This document shows positions 14,519 to 14,630 of a DNA stretch of 14,630 bases, in pieces. Each line of letters opens with the position of its first letter. The stretch's first letter is position 1. The notes beneath the pieces were generated by a model. The model saw only the letters and a list, made by a program, of their open reading frames with translations, was not told where the DNA came from and did no database searches. Source of the stretch: Hyphomicrobiales bacterium (GTDB lineage: Bacteria > Pseudomonadota > Alphaproteobacteria > Rhizobiales > Xanthobacteraceae); contig PKXB01000059.1 of the NCBI GenBank assembly GCA_003133345.1, positions 1-14,630 on the forward strand. The letters run 5' to 3'. A program made the translations under genes and the position numbers.

Positions 14519-14630
14519 TGTTCGCTATTGCCTTCCTTTTCGTCCGCGCGCTGTGCGACTGTTTCAAGTCGCGACGACGGCTTGAAGCCGAAGTCCTGGT
14601 GCTGCGGCATCAACTCAACGTCCTGCAGCA
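14453..14630 (+). mobile_element. Left part of an insertion sequence (continues beyond the window)
   Basis: Dehydrogenase homology ends at about 14452. The following bases, TGTCGGTTCCGAAAACTCC, look like the leader of an integrase-type IS, and TG is a common IS end. An inverted repeat ATTCGC/GCGAAT (14481-14486/14495-14500) precedes the transposase start. The exact boundary, terminal repeats and target duplication cannot be established without the other end. Confidence 0.5.
14518..14630 (+). CDS. Integrase-core transposase, N-terminal part
   Basis: Thirty-seven codons are visible before the right edge: MFAIAFLFVRALCDCFKSRR followed by RLEAEVLVLRHQLNVLQ. The LEAEVLVLRHQLNVLQ stretch is characteristic of a DDE integrase-type transposase common in Bradyrhizobium and its relatives, from memory of the family. 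The catalytic DDE domain lies outside the window. The ATG at 14518 overlaps the stop of the truncated dehydrogenase frame, which is coincidental if the insertion created that stop. Confidence 0.7.
   Translation, partial: MFAIAFLFVRALCDCFKSRRRLEAEVLVLRHQLNVLQ

Noticed and set aside
13323..14567. 414-codon minus-strand frame
   Set aside because: Antisense to the MDR gene and running into the IS; composition typical of a GC-rich shadow frame.
14563..14586. Inverted repeat TTCAAG/CTTGAA inside the transposase
   Set aside because: Six-base arms with a 12-base spacer in coding sequence; likely chance.
1..14630. CRISPR array, tRNA or rRNA genes
   Set aside because: No regularly spaced repeats and no tRNA- or rRNA-like sequence noticed on reading.

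Overview
The window looks like chromosomal DNA from a high-GC alphaproteobacterium, most likely order Hyphomicrobiales (Bradyrhizobium / Rhodopseudomonas / Rhodoplanes-like). This rests on GC-rich codons, GTG and TTG starts, a Liv-type ABC transporter beside CoA-thioester catabolic genes, and the start of an integrase-type transposase familiar from that group. The taxonomic call is inference.

Left half (1-5501, minus strand): a branched-chain amino acid / organic acid-type ABC importer operon. In transcription order it runs: periplasmic binding protein (5501-4191), permease LivH-type (4092-3196), permease LivM-type (3194-2247), ATPase LivG-type (2250-1462), ATPase LivF-type (1469-762), a 250-bp palindrome-rich mosaic that carries an 85-codon open frame coupled at both ends (765-508), and a second LivF-type ATPase (511 to beyond the left edge). 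Two features stand out: three ATPase genes where two are usual, and the repeat element inside the operon.

Middle (5502-5776): a 275-bp divergent control region. It holds a strong match to a sigma-54 -24/-12 promoter (5737-5751) facing the rightward operon, and an SD plus a small dyad in the livK leader.

Right half (5777-14518, plus strand): a tightly packed operon, with most genes overlapping by 1-8 bases. It encodes a family III CoA-transferase, a MenB/BadI-like ring-opening hydrolase, an acyl-CoA ligase, a classical enoyl-CoA hydratase, an SDR dehydrogenase, an acyl-CoA dehydrogenase, a 47-codon scar-like ORF resembling the N-terminus of 3-hydroxyacyl-CoA dehydrogenase, an alpha-methylacyl-CoA racemase-like protein, a zinc-less quinone-oxidoreductase-type MDR protein, and a second 3-hydroxyacyl-CoA dehydrogenase cut off after about 40 residues. 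The enzyme classes ligase, dehydrogenase, hydratase, SDR and ring hydrolase are the same five steps as the AliA-AliB-BadK-BadH-BadI route for cyclohexanecarboxylate in Rhodopseudomonas palustris. Here they come with a racemase and a CoA-transferase, which suggests a chiral, possibly methyl-branched alicyclic acid as substrate. The divergent ABC importer could bring that acid into the cell.

Right edge (about 14453-14630): the left part of an insertion sequence. Its transposase frame starts at 14518, and the insertion appears to have truncated the last dehydrogenase gene.
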